A stretch of DNA of 31,741 nucleotides from a virus. Both the position numbers and the translations under genes were made by a program. Each line of letters opens with the position of its first letter. Within the stretch, counting starts at the first letter, position 1. Positions 22,286-29,312 of the stretch are shown here, piece after piece. The stretch is from the IMG/VR virus record IMGVR_UViG_3300048790_000039, positions 1-31,741 of that record; one strand, 5' to 3'. The notes beneath the pieces were generated by a model that did no database searches, was not told the DNA's origin, and was given only the letters and a program-made list of their open reading frames with translations.

Positions 22286-22408
22286 ATGCTGCAATTGTTC
22301 CTCGATTTCACCGTCCCATGGGACACAATCGACGTGATTGTGTTGGTGGTGTGTCTAAGCGGTGTGGTCGTTGGGTCTTTGTTCCACTCCGAGCCTTCGA
22401 TCGACTGA
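22286..22408 (+). CDS. Tiny membrane protein leading the rightward operon (40 aa)
   Basis: ATG 22286 with AAGGGA 9 bases upstream, about 25 bases behind the predicted transcription start. The product MLQLFLDFTVPWDTIDV is followed by a membrane span (IVLVVCLSGVVVGSLF) and a short tail (HSEPSID). It is too short for family assignment. Position as first gene after a strong promoter makes it worth noting, and it could also act as a leader ORF for the hairpin behind it. Confidence 0.48.
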   Translation: MLQLFLDFTVPWDTIDVIVLVVCLSGVVVGSLFHSEPSID

Positions 22409-22420
22409 ACTAAATTAGCG

Positions 22421-22452
22421 AGCCGACGCAGGAGGGCAATCCCGCATCGGCT
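22421..22452 (+). other. RNA hairpin burying an AGGAGG sequence
   Basis: Outer stem AGCCGA (22421-22426) with TCGGCT (22447-22452), continued after one mismatch by GC/GC, and an inner GGG-CAAT-CCC stem. AGGAGG (22430-22435) falls in the bulge and inner stem, with no start codon at a suitable distance. No U-run follows, so it is not a plain terminator. It lies between the leader ORF and the next gene (22479). Confidence 0.5.
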
Positions 22453-22478
22453 CATCACTCTAACCACGGGGATGATCC

Positions 22479-22880
22479 ATGGTTCAAGCTGCTGTTACCC
22501 TTACGCCGATTCGCGGACATACGGCACCGCAAAACCCACTCGATACCGCTATCCACAATGCAGGCCGTGCGCTGTGCGCGCTGCAAATGACGCGGCTTGT
22601 CTGCGTGGGGCGTCCTAACAAACGCGAAGCGGAATTGTTGGTCAACGATCTGCTGGATATTGCGCGGATTGTCGATACGGCGCTGCTCGCCATTGGCACC
22701 GAGGCGCGTGACCACTTTGGCAATGACGTTGATCTGGAACCGTTTGCCGATCAATTGCTCGGTGCCTTGGATGGCAACGCTACCTATTCAATCTCGCAAG
22801 CTGCCGAGAAAGTCGATTCCGAATCCAACGCGGAATACCGCGCTGGTGCTTGGGGCGATTATCTCCAAGCGGCGGAGTAA
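22479..22880 (+). CDS. Hypothetical protein (133 aa)
   Basis: ATG 22479, with GGGGA 6 bases upstream. The protein is soluble and mostly helical: 'LDTAIHNAGRALCALQMTRLVCVGRPNKREAELLVNDLLDIARIVDTALLAIGTEARDHFG', then 'LEPFADQLLGALDGNATYSISQAAEKV' and a short acidic tail. No motif recognised. It is followed after 5 bases by a Cys-rich small protein. An early regulatory or recombination role is only suggested by context. Confidence 0.62.
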   Translation: MVQAAVTLTPIRGHTAPQNPLDTAIHNAGRALCALQMTRLVCVGRPNKREAELLVNDLLDIARIVDTALLAIGTEARDHFGNDVDLEPFADQLLGALDGNATYSISQAAEKVDSESNAEYRAGAWGDYLQAAE

Positions 22881-22885
22881 AGCCG

Positions 22886-23071
22886 ATGGGCAAAATATCT
22901 CAAATGATGCTTGAACTTCTGGAACAGCACGAAGCTGATTATCCAGACGACCGCGAGCACTGTAATCACTGTGGCTGCCATCCAGACGATGTTTGTTTTA
23001 GGTGTCCGCTGCAAGTTGGGCGTTGGGCATTCCTTGCCATGGCGAGGCTCCATGATGACCAACATTCCTAA
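22886..23071 (+). CDS. Cys-rich small protein, putative zinc-binding (61 aa)
   Basis: ATG 22886 with GGAG 8 bases upstream. After a helix (MGKISQMMLELLEQHEADYP) comes 'CNHCGCHPDDVCFRCPLQVG': five Cys and one His spaced as C-x2-C-x-C-x-H-x4-C-x2-C, a likely zinc-binding knuckle. The last part is helical (WAFLAMARLHDD). Its 3' end overlaps the KTSC gene. The function is unknown. Such small zinc proteins often bind host proteins. Confidence 0.6.
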   Translation: MGKISQMMLELLEQHEADYPDDREHCNHCGCHPDDVCFRCPLQVGRWAFLAMARLHDDQHS

Positions 23072-23282
23072 AATGATTCCGGTCAAGTCCTCAAACGTCG
23101 AAGCTGTTGGCCACGACGCTGCCAGCAATGAACTCCATGTGCGCTTCAAAGGCGGCGCGCATTACGTCTACGCCAATGTGCCTGCCGCGATCCACGACAG
23201 TCTGCATGCGTCCGAGTCAATCGGCAAGTTTATCGGCACGCATATCAAACCAAATTTCACTCACCGGAGGTTGCCATCGTGA
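23055..23282 (+). CDS. KTSC-domain protein (75 aa)
   Basis: Of two adjacent ATGs, the second (23055) has the better spacing to GAGG. The sequence 'MIPVKSSNVEAVGHDAASNELHVRFKGGAHYVYANVPAAIHDSLHASESIGKFIGTHIKPNF' is a complete KTSC domain: 'V.SSN....GYD.....L.V.F..G..Y.Y..VP..V...L..A.S.G.YF...I...' pattern. The domain is small and of unsettled biochemical function, found alone in many phages and bacteria. Its TGA overlaps the GTG of the next gene. Confidence 0.82.
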   Translation: MTNIPKMIPVKSSNVEAVGHDAASNELHVRFKGGAHYVYANVPAAIHDSLHASESIGKFIGTHIKPNFTHRRLPS

Positions 23283-24157
23283 ACGTCCAAACAAGGATTC
23301 CTCTGCCGTCATTATTCGACGATGCGGGCCCGCAAGATACCGCGCAATTGGAATTGCTCAATCCCAAGGCTGTCATTGGTAATAACAATCCGCCGCCTGA
23401 TGATGTGGTTATTGCCGAGTCTGTATCTGCGCCAGCCGTCGTTAGGCTGCATACGCCGGCACTAGATGGTGCGCGCTCTAATTATATCTACGTGACGGCG
23501 TTCCTGGCCGATGTGCCGGTCATTGAAACCGTCGAGCACGCGACAAAGGCTGCGAACTTCATCGAGCAAGGCCGCAAGACGATTCAGGACTTGACGGCGG
23601 AACGGCGTGCGCAAACCGATCCACTCAATGCTCAAATCGCCGCCATCACCGAGCCTTATCGGCTTCCTGCGGAAAGCATCACAGGCTTGCTCGATGAACT
23701 TAAACGCCGGCTTAAAACCTTCACGATTGCGGAGGAAGCGCGCCGCGTGAAAGAAGCGGAGTTGGCCGCGGCACTTGCTGCGGAAGCCGAGCGCGTAGCG
23801 CGTGAGGCGGAAGCCGCTGAACAGCAAGCGATGCTGGAAGCCGATTGCGGTGTTGTCGTCGATGTAGGCGCCAAGATCGTCGAAGCCGACAAGGCGTTCG
23901 GTGATTACAAGAAAGCCGGTCGCGCTGCCGGTCGCGCTGCTAAGAATACCAAGGCGCGATTCAATGGTGGCTTTGGCCGGGCTGTCTCCATGCGTGAGAC
24001 TGAAACCTTGGTGATCGATGATGTCACCGCTGCCATCGCTGCCATGGGCGTCACCGAAAAGATCATGGAAGCGGTTCTTTCTTCCGCCCGCGACCATCGC
24101 AAGTTTACGGGCGCATTGCCGGCAGGTGTGCGCGCGACAACTGAACGCAAATTCTAA
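23279..24157 (+). CDS. Coiled-coil phage recombination-region protein (292 aa)
   Basis: GTG 23279 overlaps the previous stop (GTGA) and has GGAGGT at 7 bases. N-terminal 80 residues variable. Then 'ETVEHATKAANFIEQGRKTIQDLTAERRAQTDPLNAQIAAITEPYRLP', a long coiled coil with Ala/Glu/Arg-rich section (EEARRVKEAELAAALAAEAERVAREAEAAE), and a C-terminal 'VSMRETETLVIDDVTAAIAAMGVTEKIMEAVLSSARD' ending 'LPAGVRATTERKF'. This architecture ('G.R.F.E....' end) recurs in phage replication/recombination clusters next to SSB-like genes. I know no name or activity for it. Likely a DNA-metabolism accessory. Confidence 0.65.
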   Translation: MNVQTRIPLPSLFDDAGPQDTAQLELLNPKAVIGNNNPPPDDVVIAESVSAPAVVRLHTPALDGARSNYIYVTAFLADVPVIETVEHATKAANFIEQGRKTIQDLTAERRAQTDPLNAQIAAITEPYRLPAESITGLLDELKRRLKTFTIAEEARRVKEAELAAALAAEAERVAREAEAAEQQAMLEADCGVVVDVGAKIVEADKAFGDYKKAGRAAGRAAKNTKARFNGGFGRAVSMRETETLVIDDVTAAIAAMGVTEKIMEAVLSSARDHRKFTGALPAGVRATTERKF

Positions 24158-24200
24158 CAATAAGAAACGAAACTTTCCCTCAAAACAAACGGAGTCTCTC

Positions 24201-24647
24201 ATGCTTATTTCTCAAGCCTACCCGTCAAAATATCTCAAGTCTGACGATCTTGGTGACAAGACCGTTCGCGTCGTCATGGATTTTGTCGAGATCCAAGACG
24301 TCGGCGATGGCGAGTTCAAGCCGGTGCTTTACTTCCAAGGCAAAGACCGCGGCATGGTTTTGAATCTCACGAATGCTAACACCATTGCCGCTGTCTACGG
24401 CGACGAAACTGCGGACTGGAAAGGTCAGGAACTTGTGATCTACGTCGATCGCAATGTCATGTTCGGCGCCAAGCGTACTGGCGGATTGCGCGTGCGTCCG
24501 CCTGAACCTCGCGATGTCGAGCGCGACATGCGCGATGTCTCGCCACAGGCTGTCCCGGTTCGCCGGGTTGCCAATGGTGCGGCTGTGCCGGCGGCGCACC
24601 GTATTCCGGTGACGGCTGATCGCTCGTTGGATGACGTGCCGTTCTGA
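24201..24647 (+). CDS. SSB-like protein with OB-type core and LDDVPF tail (148 aa)
   Basis: ATG 24201 has GGAG 6 bases upstream. Residues 1-100: 'AYPSKYLKSDDLGDKTVRVVMDFVEIQDVG', 'KPVLYFQGKDRGMVLNLTNANTIAAVYGDETADWKGQELVIYVDRN' and 'GGLRVRPP', a widespread phage core resembling an OB fold. After a flexible Ala/Val/Arg linker the protein ends DRSLDDVPF, like the acidic C-terminal tip (DDDIPF) by which bacterial SSB recruits repair and replication proteins. I infer a single-stranded-DNA-binding role for the phage. The core is not classical SSB. It is the last gene of the operon, before a terminator. Confidence 0.7.
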   Translation: MLISQAYPSKYLKSDDLGDKTVRVVMDFVEIQDVGDGEFKPVLYFQGKDRGMVLNLTNANTIAAVYGDETADWKGQELVIYVDRNVMFGAKRTGGLRVRPPEPRDVERDMRDVSPQAVPVRRVANGAAVPAAHRIPVTADRSLDDVPF

Positions 24648-24683
24648 TCGGCGACAAAGGTACTGCGTATCGCTGAGACGATG

Positions 24684-24720
24684 ACCCTTCCCGGCTGCAA
24701 CCGGGGAGGGTTTTTCGTTT
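24684..24720 (+). terminator. Rho-independent terminator between convergent operons
   Basis: An 11-bp stem, with one G-U pair, from ACCCTTCCCGG (24684-24694) and CCGGGGAGGGT (24701-24711), loop CTGCAA, then TTTTCGTTT. It ends the rightward operon. The stop of the last leftward gene (24719-24721) lies in its tail, so that operon may read into it. Confidence 0.88.
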
Positions 24721-24925
24721 AACTGGCCTTGGCGATGTCGTCGAGGCTTTCGCCGATGCGCCTGGCCGCAAGGATTCTGTCCGCTTCGGTCGGCTGCCGG
24801 CTGTAATCCTGGCCGCTCGGGCACGCTTTGAGACGCGCCAGGCGCAACTCTGCCGCGGCCTTGACGCGCTCGCGACACGCCGCCTTTTCCTTCTTGGTCA
24901 ATGGCAAACCCGATACTGAGGTCAC
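24719..24925 (-). CDS. Small basic protein (68 aa), end of leftward early operon
   Basis: GTG 24925 overlaps the previous stop (GTGA), and AAGGA lies 10 bases upstream. It starts MTSVSGLPLTKKEKAACRERV and is helical and basic: 'KAAAELRLARLKACPSG', 'PTEADRILAARRIGESLDDIAKAS'. No family known to me. The alternative TTG start at 24970 would add 15 residues with no ribosome site. Confidence 0.6.
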   Translation of the reverse strand: MTSVSGLPLTKKEKAACRERVKAAAELRLARLKACPSGQDYSRQPTEADRILAARRIGESLDDIAKAS

Positions 24926-25656
24926 GCGCGCCGTTTCCTTCTGGATGCTTCGCCCGATAAAATAAACCAATTACCTAAGCCACCATAGCGATTCTCGGGC
25001 AAAATTGATACTCCGCGCACGTCCTTAAAATCCTGCGCGTAGAGGTTCCACTCGTCGGTTTTGTGGTCAAACCAGACGACGCCTTTGCCTTTGGCACCGT
25101 GGAAAGGTTTTTCTCGATGGACGGTACGAACTTCGCCCGCTTCCTTCTTGGAAGCACCTCTAGACTCTATGGTTAGATGGTTGTTTGGTTGGGTGGCGAA
25201 TTCTTCAATAAATGGAAGTTGTTGCGCGGTTTGGAGTCCCGTTTGGCGTACCGCTTCGAGTCCCTGACTAGGTTTCCTTTTGGAAACAACAGCCTGAAAT
25301 TGATTGTAGTTACAAATTGTTAAGATGGTTATTTCGTGCCCTAAACCGATACTGCTTGCGGATGCTTTTGCTGTCCCTTTTTTTGTTTCTATCATTCCAT
25401 CTGCGGCGAGGCGCTTAAGTAGCCGCGCGACGTTTGATTTTGGCCAACGCCATTGCCGCGCCAGAATGCGAATAGAGGTCGCTATCTGCCCGCGCTCCAC
25501 ATGCACCACGCCCCAGGTGCCGCGGCGCCCTTGGGGCGCGTGTGCTGCCTCGGCGATGAGCCATTGCCATGCCTTGAAACGTTTTGGACTCCGTGCGATC
25601 CAGTGGTCGAATATGCCACGATTGATTGCTATAAAACCACGCCTCGTAGAAATCAT
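24922..25656 (-). CDS. Winged-helix phage replication protein-like (244 aa)
   Basis: ATG 25656 with AAAGG at 8 bases. Residues 1-120 are the pattern of phage replication-initiator-like proteins: 'RGFIAINRGIFDHWIARSPKRFKAWQWLIAEAAHAPQGRRG', 'VVHVERGQIATSIRILARQWRWPKSNVARLLKRLAADGMIET', 'ITILTICNYNQFQ'. The helix-turn-helix has the W-x-x-S-x-x-R-V/L spacing of the DnaD/O-like winged helix. The C-terminal half is polar and less defined, with 'NRYGGLGNWFILSGEASRRKRRA' at the end. It probably binds the phage origin or recruits helicase; that is inference. No helicase or loader is seen downstream in the window. Confidence 0.7.
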   Translation of the reverse strand: MISTRRGFIAINRGIFDHWIARSPKRFKAWQWLIAEAAHAPQGRRGTWGVVHVERGQIATSIRILARQWRWPKSNVARLLKRLAADGMIETKKGTAKASASSIGLGHEITILTICNYNQFQAVVSKRKPSQGLEAVRQTGLQTAQQLPFIEEFATQPNNHLTIESRGASKKEAGEVRTVHREKPFHGAKGKGVVWFDHKTDEWNLYAQDFKDVRGVSILPENRYGGLGNWFILSGEASRRKRRA

Positions 25657-25680
25657 AGTTGTTGCCTTTGCTGTTAAATT

Positions 25681-26172
25681 CTACGCAGAGGCTACATTCA
25701 CCGAGCCAAGCCATTCTTGTGGCGTTAATCGGCCTTTGCTGGTGTTGCACGACATACATGCGGTCACTAAATTTTCAGGTGTAGATTTTCCGCCTCGGGT
25801 AATTGGAATTACATGATCGCAGTGTAGGTCTTTATCGCTTTTGCAATAAACACAACGAAAATTGTCACGCTCGAAAACGCGCGATCGTGTCAACTCCCAT
25901 CCATCACCCCTGTTTCTAATTGAATAATCCACATTTTGCGATTCGGTGACAGTTAAGTAGACACCATCGCGACCGACCAATCGGTAAAGCATGAAAAGAT
26001 TAACTAGAGCTATGGTAGTGGAGCGCGGAGTGCCCCATTCACGAGCGAGTTCACGCCAACTTATTTTTATCGGGCTATTTGCGCAAAGCCACGAATAGGC
26101 ACCAATGCGCATAAGGGTTTTCTTTTGAAAAACCGGATGCCGGATAAGTTTCTTCGGAAAGATTACGCCCAT
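25681..26172 (-). CDS. HNH endonuclease fused to a winged-helix N-terminus (163 aa)
   Basis: ATG 26172 (AAGGG, 8 bases) is preferred to 26217. Residues 1-75 are winged-helix-like: 'MGVIFPKKLIRHPVFQKKTLMRIGAYSWLCANSPIKISWRELAREWGTPRSTTIALVNLFMLYRLVGRDG', echoing the next gene's N-terminus. Residues 92-155 are a full HNH domain: 'WELTRSRVFERDNFRCVYC', 'LHCDHVIPITRGGKSTPENLVTACMSCNTSKG' with CxxC (107-110), D119-H120, N134 and CxxC (139-142). It could nick or cut DNA site-specifically, as a homing or packaging nuclease. The fusion suggests the HNH domain replaced the C-terminal part of a replication-type protein. Confidence 0.8.
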   Translation of the reverse strand: MGVIFPKKLIRHPVFQKKTLMRIGAYSWLCANSPIKISWRELAREWGTPRSTTIALVNLFMLYRLVGRDGVYLTVTESQNVDYSIRNRGDGWELTRSRVFERDNFRCVYCKSDKDLHCDHVIPITRGGKSTPENLVTACMSCNTSKGRLTPQEWLGSVNVASA

Positions 26173-26225
26173 ATTACTCACCCTTTTACACGTTACTGAC
26201 TGTTCCAATTGTTGCATGATTCAGC

Positions 26226-26474
26226 CTATATTTCAATCGCTTCGACACTCACGCACTCTGGCGTCGATCCGACGTGTAACCGCTCGGGGCCGCGCCAAAA
26301 CTCTATCCAGACGTTATTAGGCTCGTGGCGGGTTACTTTGATGATGTCGCATTTTAAGCAGGCGCGCTCGGTCTTGCGTTGGAAGCGCACGGGCTCGGAC
26401 CATCGATGGCGTTTACCTGCTGATGGTTTGCGGCAATCGTCGAGATCGACGACGTTCTCGGGCTTGTCCGTCAT
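26226..26474 (-). CDS. Small zinc-finger-like phage protein (82 aa)
   Basis: ATG 26474, with AAGGAT 11 bases upstream. After a polar start (MTDKPENVVDLDDCRK) comes 'KRHRWSEPVRFQRKTERACLKCDIIKVTRHEPNNVWIEFWRGPERLH', a layout I recall from phage early genes: 'H.W.......TER.C..CG..KV.RHE', one CxxC pair, then 'W.EFWR'. One more Cys comes near the end (TPECVS). Function unknown. Confidence 0.65.
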   Translation of the reverse strand: MTDKPENVVDLDDCRKPSAGKRHRWSEPVRFQRKTERACLKCDIIKVTRHEPNNVWIEFWRGPERLHVGSTPECVSVEAIEI

Positions 26475-26551
26475 GGTCGCATAGATCCTTGCGCGCGATT
26501 GGCGCGGTAACGCATTTAGGTTTTACGCAAGGATACTAGACGGCTACCGAA

Positions 26552-26764
26552 TTACTGCGCGGGTTTTTCGTCGTGCGCGCGCACGCCCATAGTCACATTT
26601 TTTGCCACGCGAACTTCAAAATTTAACCAACTCCAAATTTCGCCATTTGAGTAAAAGCAAACCCATTCGATGTCGGAATCATCGCCATTGAAAATAAAGA
26701 ATTTGGCGCGGGCGAGTCCCTTCGGCGTGTCGAGCCAAATTGTTTGTTCTATTTCGTGGATCAC
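26552..26764 (-). CDS. Hypothetical protein (70 aa), GTG start
   Basis: GTG 26764 overlaps the previous stop (GTGA) and has GGGAG 5 bases upstream, better than the TTG further up. 'MIHEIEQTIWLDTPKGLARAKFFIFNGDDSDIEWVCFYSNGEIWSWLNFEVRVAKNVTMG' reads as a small beta protein with many aromatics. Found singly in phage early operons as far as I can judge. Function unknown. Confidence 0.62.
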   Translation of the reverse strand: MIHEIEQTIWLDTPKGLARAKFFIFNGDDSDIEWVCFYSNGEIWSWLNFEVRVAKNVTMGVRAHDEKPAQ

Positions 26765-27036
26765 GTTAACTCCCAAATTACGCCAAAAATTATTGTGCAG
26801 ATCAGTACGGTAATGAAAATATGTACCCCACAGTTACACGGCTTTTGCATTGCTTTGTCCTCCAACGCTGTTTGTGACTCTATTCCGCGCGCGCGGAGAT
26901 CGGCTTCCAAGGTTGTTTTCGTGCGCTCAATCCAGTTATCGTCATAGCCGCGAAGCTTTCCACCCGCCGCAAGATCGGCGCGGCCCGCGGCTCCGCCACT
27001 ATGGCCGCCGCCGACGCCGCCGACGCCTCCACTCAC
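26761..27036 (-). CDS. Gly-rich protein with C-terminal membrane span (91 aa), internal start likely
   Basis: GTG 27036 overlaps the previous stop (GTGA) and has GGAG at 7 bases. The front is Gly-rich (SGGVGGVGGGHSGGAAG), then 'YDDNWIERTKTTLEADLRARGIES', then a membrane span (VHIFITVLICTIIFGVIW) at the end. Inside the same frame, ATG 26850 has an excellent site (GGAGGA, 7 bases) and would give a 29-residue membrane peptide MQKPCNCG plus the span. One gene may therefore give two products, a soluble-headed tail-anchored form and a bare membrane peptide. Confidence 0.55.
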   Translation of the reverse strand: MSGGVGGVGGGHSGGAAGRADLAAGGKLRGYDDNWIERTKTTLEADLRARGIESQTALEDKAMQKPCNCGVHIFITVLICTIIFGVIWELT

Positions 27037-27245
27037 GACATCACTCCATCCGCTGCGGCGATAGCTCGATCTAAGAGATACCGGAGGTCGCGCAGTTCTT
27101 CGACTGAGACTGTGAATATTTGGATTTTGCAACTCTCATTCCAGCCGGTAGGGCACGAAATTTCAGCGCCGTGGCTATAGTAGTGCATTTTGAGTCCTTC
27201 GCTAGATACGAGCACACGTAGCCTTCCAATGGTTTTGTCGTACAT
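27033..27245 (-). CDS. Hypothetical protein (70 aa)
   Basis: ATG 27245 with GGAG at 7 bases. 'MYDKTIGRLRVLVSSEGLKMHYYSHGAEISCP' looks beta-rich, followed by a helix (SVEELRDLRYLLDRAIAAADG). Two Cys. No family recognised. The stop overlaps the next start. The 48-base gap before it holds nothing I can identify. Confidence 0.62.
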   Translation of the reverse strand: MYDKTIGRLRVLVSSEGLKMHYYSHGAEISCPTGWNESCKIQIFTVSVEELRDLRYLLDRAIAAADGVMS

Positions 27246-27293
27246 AGATTCACTCCACTGGTTAGCGCGGGCGCTTATGGATGTCGTTTATCG

Positions 27294-27623
27294 TCATAAT
27301 TGCAACGCCGCGTCTATCTTCTCGCGCAAGATAACCAAATCCGCCTTTTCAAAAATCATAAACACTTCCTTGTCGTCGAAACAGCCGTCGCGGCCTATCG
27401 CATCTTCACAAGCAAACGACGCGCCTGTTTCCAAACTGCGTTCAAGGATGCCCATTGCCTGCCCGCTATCGCTTGCGGAAGGCCACGCAAGATTTAGATA
27501 AAGCCAATCATTCTCAAGGCTGTCATCTTTTATCGAAAGACTATCGAAAGCCCACGGCACGCCTTTGCAAAATATTGTGCCGGGCGGGAGTGCCAAGAAT
27601 GTTTTGCGGTCAACTATTTTCAC
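27294..27623 (-). CDS. Hypothetical protein (109 aa), GTG start
   Basis: GTG 27623 overlaps the methyltransferase stop (GTGA), with GGAG at 7 bases. 'MKIVDRKTFLALPPGTIFCKGVPWAFDSLSIKDDSL' followed by 'DWLYLNLAWPSASDSGQAMGILERSLETGASFACEDAIGRDGCFDDKEVFMIFEKADLVILREKIDAAL'. It is an alpha/beta small protein of the sort that recurs in alphaproteobacterial phages ('F..LP.GT.F.K'). The role is unknown. Confidence 0.62.
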   Translation of the reverse strand: MKIVDRKTFLALPPGTIFCKGVPWAFDSLSIKDDSLENDWLYLNLAWPSASDSGQAMGILERSLETGASFACEDAIGRDGCFDDKEVFMIFEKADLVILREKIDAALQL

Positions 27624-28762
27624 GCCACAACTCCACTTTCCTTTATCTCTCCCGTAACAGGATCATGGGGAGGAATGGATTCAGTTAACGAGCTACGGCG
27701 CTTGACCGGCCGCGCCGTGAATCTTTCAACATCGTCTGGCTCGCTCAAAGCCTCGCGCTGGCCTGGTGGAATCCACAACGGCGGCATCGGGCTTTTTCCT
27801 TTGACCCATACGAGCCATACATAATCTGTCGCGGTAGATGCGGTTGGATCCCAGCGACCCTTTACCAGCGGCACGCGCTCGGAAAAGAATGCGACCAGCG
27901 TTGGCGGTTTGGGTCCGAAGATTCGGTTATAGCGGCCGGCGGTCGGAATCCATTGCAATCTGAAAAACATGGCCACGCCGACGTTGGCCATGTCGATCGC
28001 CCGCAACACGAAGGCTTCGGCCTTGTCGCCAAACGGCGGATTGGTCACGATCCAATCAACGTCGCAACTTATTTCTGGTCGCAAAAAATCAGCAACCGAA
28101 TCATTGTAGCCGTAGTCGTGGATGTCGGTTGCATAAACGCTATCGGAATACTCGCGCAACACCTCGGCGATGTGGCCTTCTCCGCACGCTGGCTCCCACG
28201 CCGTTTTGATTCTTTTGCCCATAAAACCGCATGTCGGCAAAACGTGTTGCATCAACGCGCGCGTAGCCCAAGGCGGGGTAGGAAAGTAGTCAAGAGAATC
28301 ATCCGGCTCGTGCCGAGATCCCATAAGCGCGCGGGCGCCGTTGATTTCGTGGTTGTCGATAATCTTGGCGCCGCGGGCGGCTATTCGATCACGCACACCT
28401 TGCACACAAAGTTCAAATGCCTGCTCGGATATGCTGCTGCGCTTCTGTGCGCGCGACGATAATTTGCGGTCAACGCCGACATCATCAAGGGTTACGGATA
28501 ACTGTCCGTTCGCGGTACTGTTCTTTTTTGGGCGCCCTTCCTTAAAGTGCCCGGCTTTTTTGGCTTCGCTGATTATAAAGCCAAGCTTGCGCTCTATGCG
28601 CATTTGAAAAGCGCTGGCGTCGGCTAGTAAAGCTTCGTCGTTGATCTGGCGGGCATAGAGTTTGATATGTTCGATTTCGTCGCGGATTGGCAATACCTCG
28701 TCGATGCGCGTGGCTTCGGCGAGCGCGGCGCGGGCGCGGTCGTATTGGGCGAGCGTTGTCAT
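27620..28762 (-). CDS. DNA adenine methyltransferase with helical N-terminal domain (380 aa)
   Basis: ATG 28762 overlaps the previous stop (ATGA). The 78-residue upward extension is Arg-rich and out of frame. Residues ~1-140 match a helical module often coupled to phage methyltransferases ('IDEVLPIRDEIEHIKLYARQINDEALLADASAFQMRIERKLG', 'LDDVGVDRKLSSRAQKRSSISEQAFE'). The catalytic part has motif I WEPACGEGHIAEVL (189-202), 'ATDI' at 211-214, and motif IV NPPF (241-244), the adenine-N6 signature. 'FRLQWIPTAGRY' and 'FFSERVPLVKG' follow. Without a restriction partner it would be an orphan methylase that protects phage DNA or sets expression timing. The target sequence is unknown. Confidence 0.88.
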   Translation of the reverse strand: MTTLAQYDRARAALAEATRIDEVLPIRDEIEHIKLYARQINDEALLADASAFQMRIERKLGFIISEAKKAGHFKEGRPKKNSTANGQLSVTLDDVGVDRKLSSRAQKRSSISEQAFELCVQGVRDRIAARGAKIIDNHEINGARALMGSRHEPDDSLDYFPTPPWATRALMQHVLPTCGFMGKRIKTAWEPACGEGHIAEVLREYSDSVYATDIHDYGYNDSVADFLRPEISCDVDWIVTNPPFGDKAEAFVLRAIDMANVGVAMFFRLQWIPTAGRYNRIFGPKPPTLVAFFSERVPLVKGRWDPTASTATDYVWLVWVKGKSPMPPLWIPPGQREALSEPDDVERFTARPVKRRSSLTESIPPHDPVTGEIKESGVVA

Positions 28763-29079
28763 GCGTTTGCCAATTCCAAAAGGACATCGGCGTGGCACGG
28801 CTGATCGATGGGGCAGAAGCAAGCAAGATTTTTGCCGCGCAATTCGGTGCGCGCCGCTTCTACAATTTCCGGTCTTTGGTTCAAATATTCCCGGTAAGTC
28901 AAAACCGCTTCTTTGGCGGTTGGCACGCAAATAAACCCGGCACCACTGCGCGCGCCAGGCCGTGCCTTTGGTGACACTATAAAGGGATTGCCCCATTTCG
29001 TAGGGCGCGTGACGATCACGGTATCGTCTGGAATCTTCCAGCCTTTCGTGCGCTTGCGCTGGATCCGGGCTGGCTTCAT
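28759..29079 (-). CDS. DUF4326 family protein (106 aa)
   Basis: ATGA overlaps at both ends. 'PARIQRKRTKGWKIPDDTVIVTRPTKWGNPFIVS' and 'AVLTYREYLNQRPEIVEAARTELRGKNLACFCPIDQPCHADVLLELAN' give the DUF4326 pattern: 'R...GW..P.....V.RPT.WGNPF', and 'LRGK.LACWC.....CH.DVLL'. Two Cys and a His near the end may bind metal. The biochemical function is not known to me. It is common in phages. Confidence 0.85.
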   Translation of the reverse strand: MKPARIQRKRTKGWKIPDDTVIVTRPTKWGNPFIVSPKARPGARSGAGFICVPTAKEAVLTYREYLNQRPEIVEAARTELRGKNLACFCPIDQPCHADVLLELANA

Positions 29080-29312
29080 CCCGGCACCCTCAACGTCTGC
29101 ACCAGCGCCGCATGCCGCAAATCAAAGCCTTGCTCTGGCCGCTCGATCGGCGGGAGGTCGCCTTTGGCTTTAGCGGCTTGCCAAACTGATTCGATGTATT
29201 CTGCCGTGGTTGGGCGGCCTAGAATGGCAAAGCCGGACACCAGTTTAGCCACTGAATAAGGCCAGCCGAATGCGGCGATGATAGTAGAGCGAGCTGGGTG
29301 TTTAATGGTCAT
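29076..29312 (-). CDS. Hypothetical protein (78 aa)
   Basis: Joined by ATGA on both sides. 'MTIKHPARSTIIAAFGWPYSVAKLVSGFAILGRPTTAEYIESVWQAAKAKGDLPPIERPEQGFDL' reads as small helical protein, with a polar C-terminus. No family recognised. Confidence 0.6.
   Translation of the reverse strand: MTIKHPARSTIIAAFGWPYSVAKLVSGFAILGRPTTAEYIESVWQAAKAKGDLPPIERPEQGFDLRHAALVQTLRVPG

Noticed and set aside
24225-24878. 217-codon minus-strand frame opposite the SSB-like gene and terminator
   Set aside because: Reads through a clear terminator and is antisense to a gene with a good ribosome site and family pattern.
28763-28996. N-terminal extension of the methyltransferase frame
   Set aside because: Arg/Cys-rich, overlaps the DUF4326 gene, and the ATGA-coupled ATG at 28762 gives the family's usual start.
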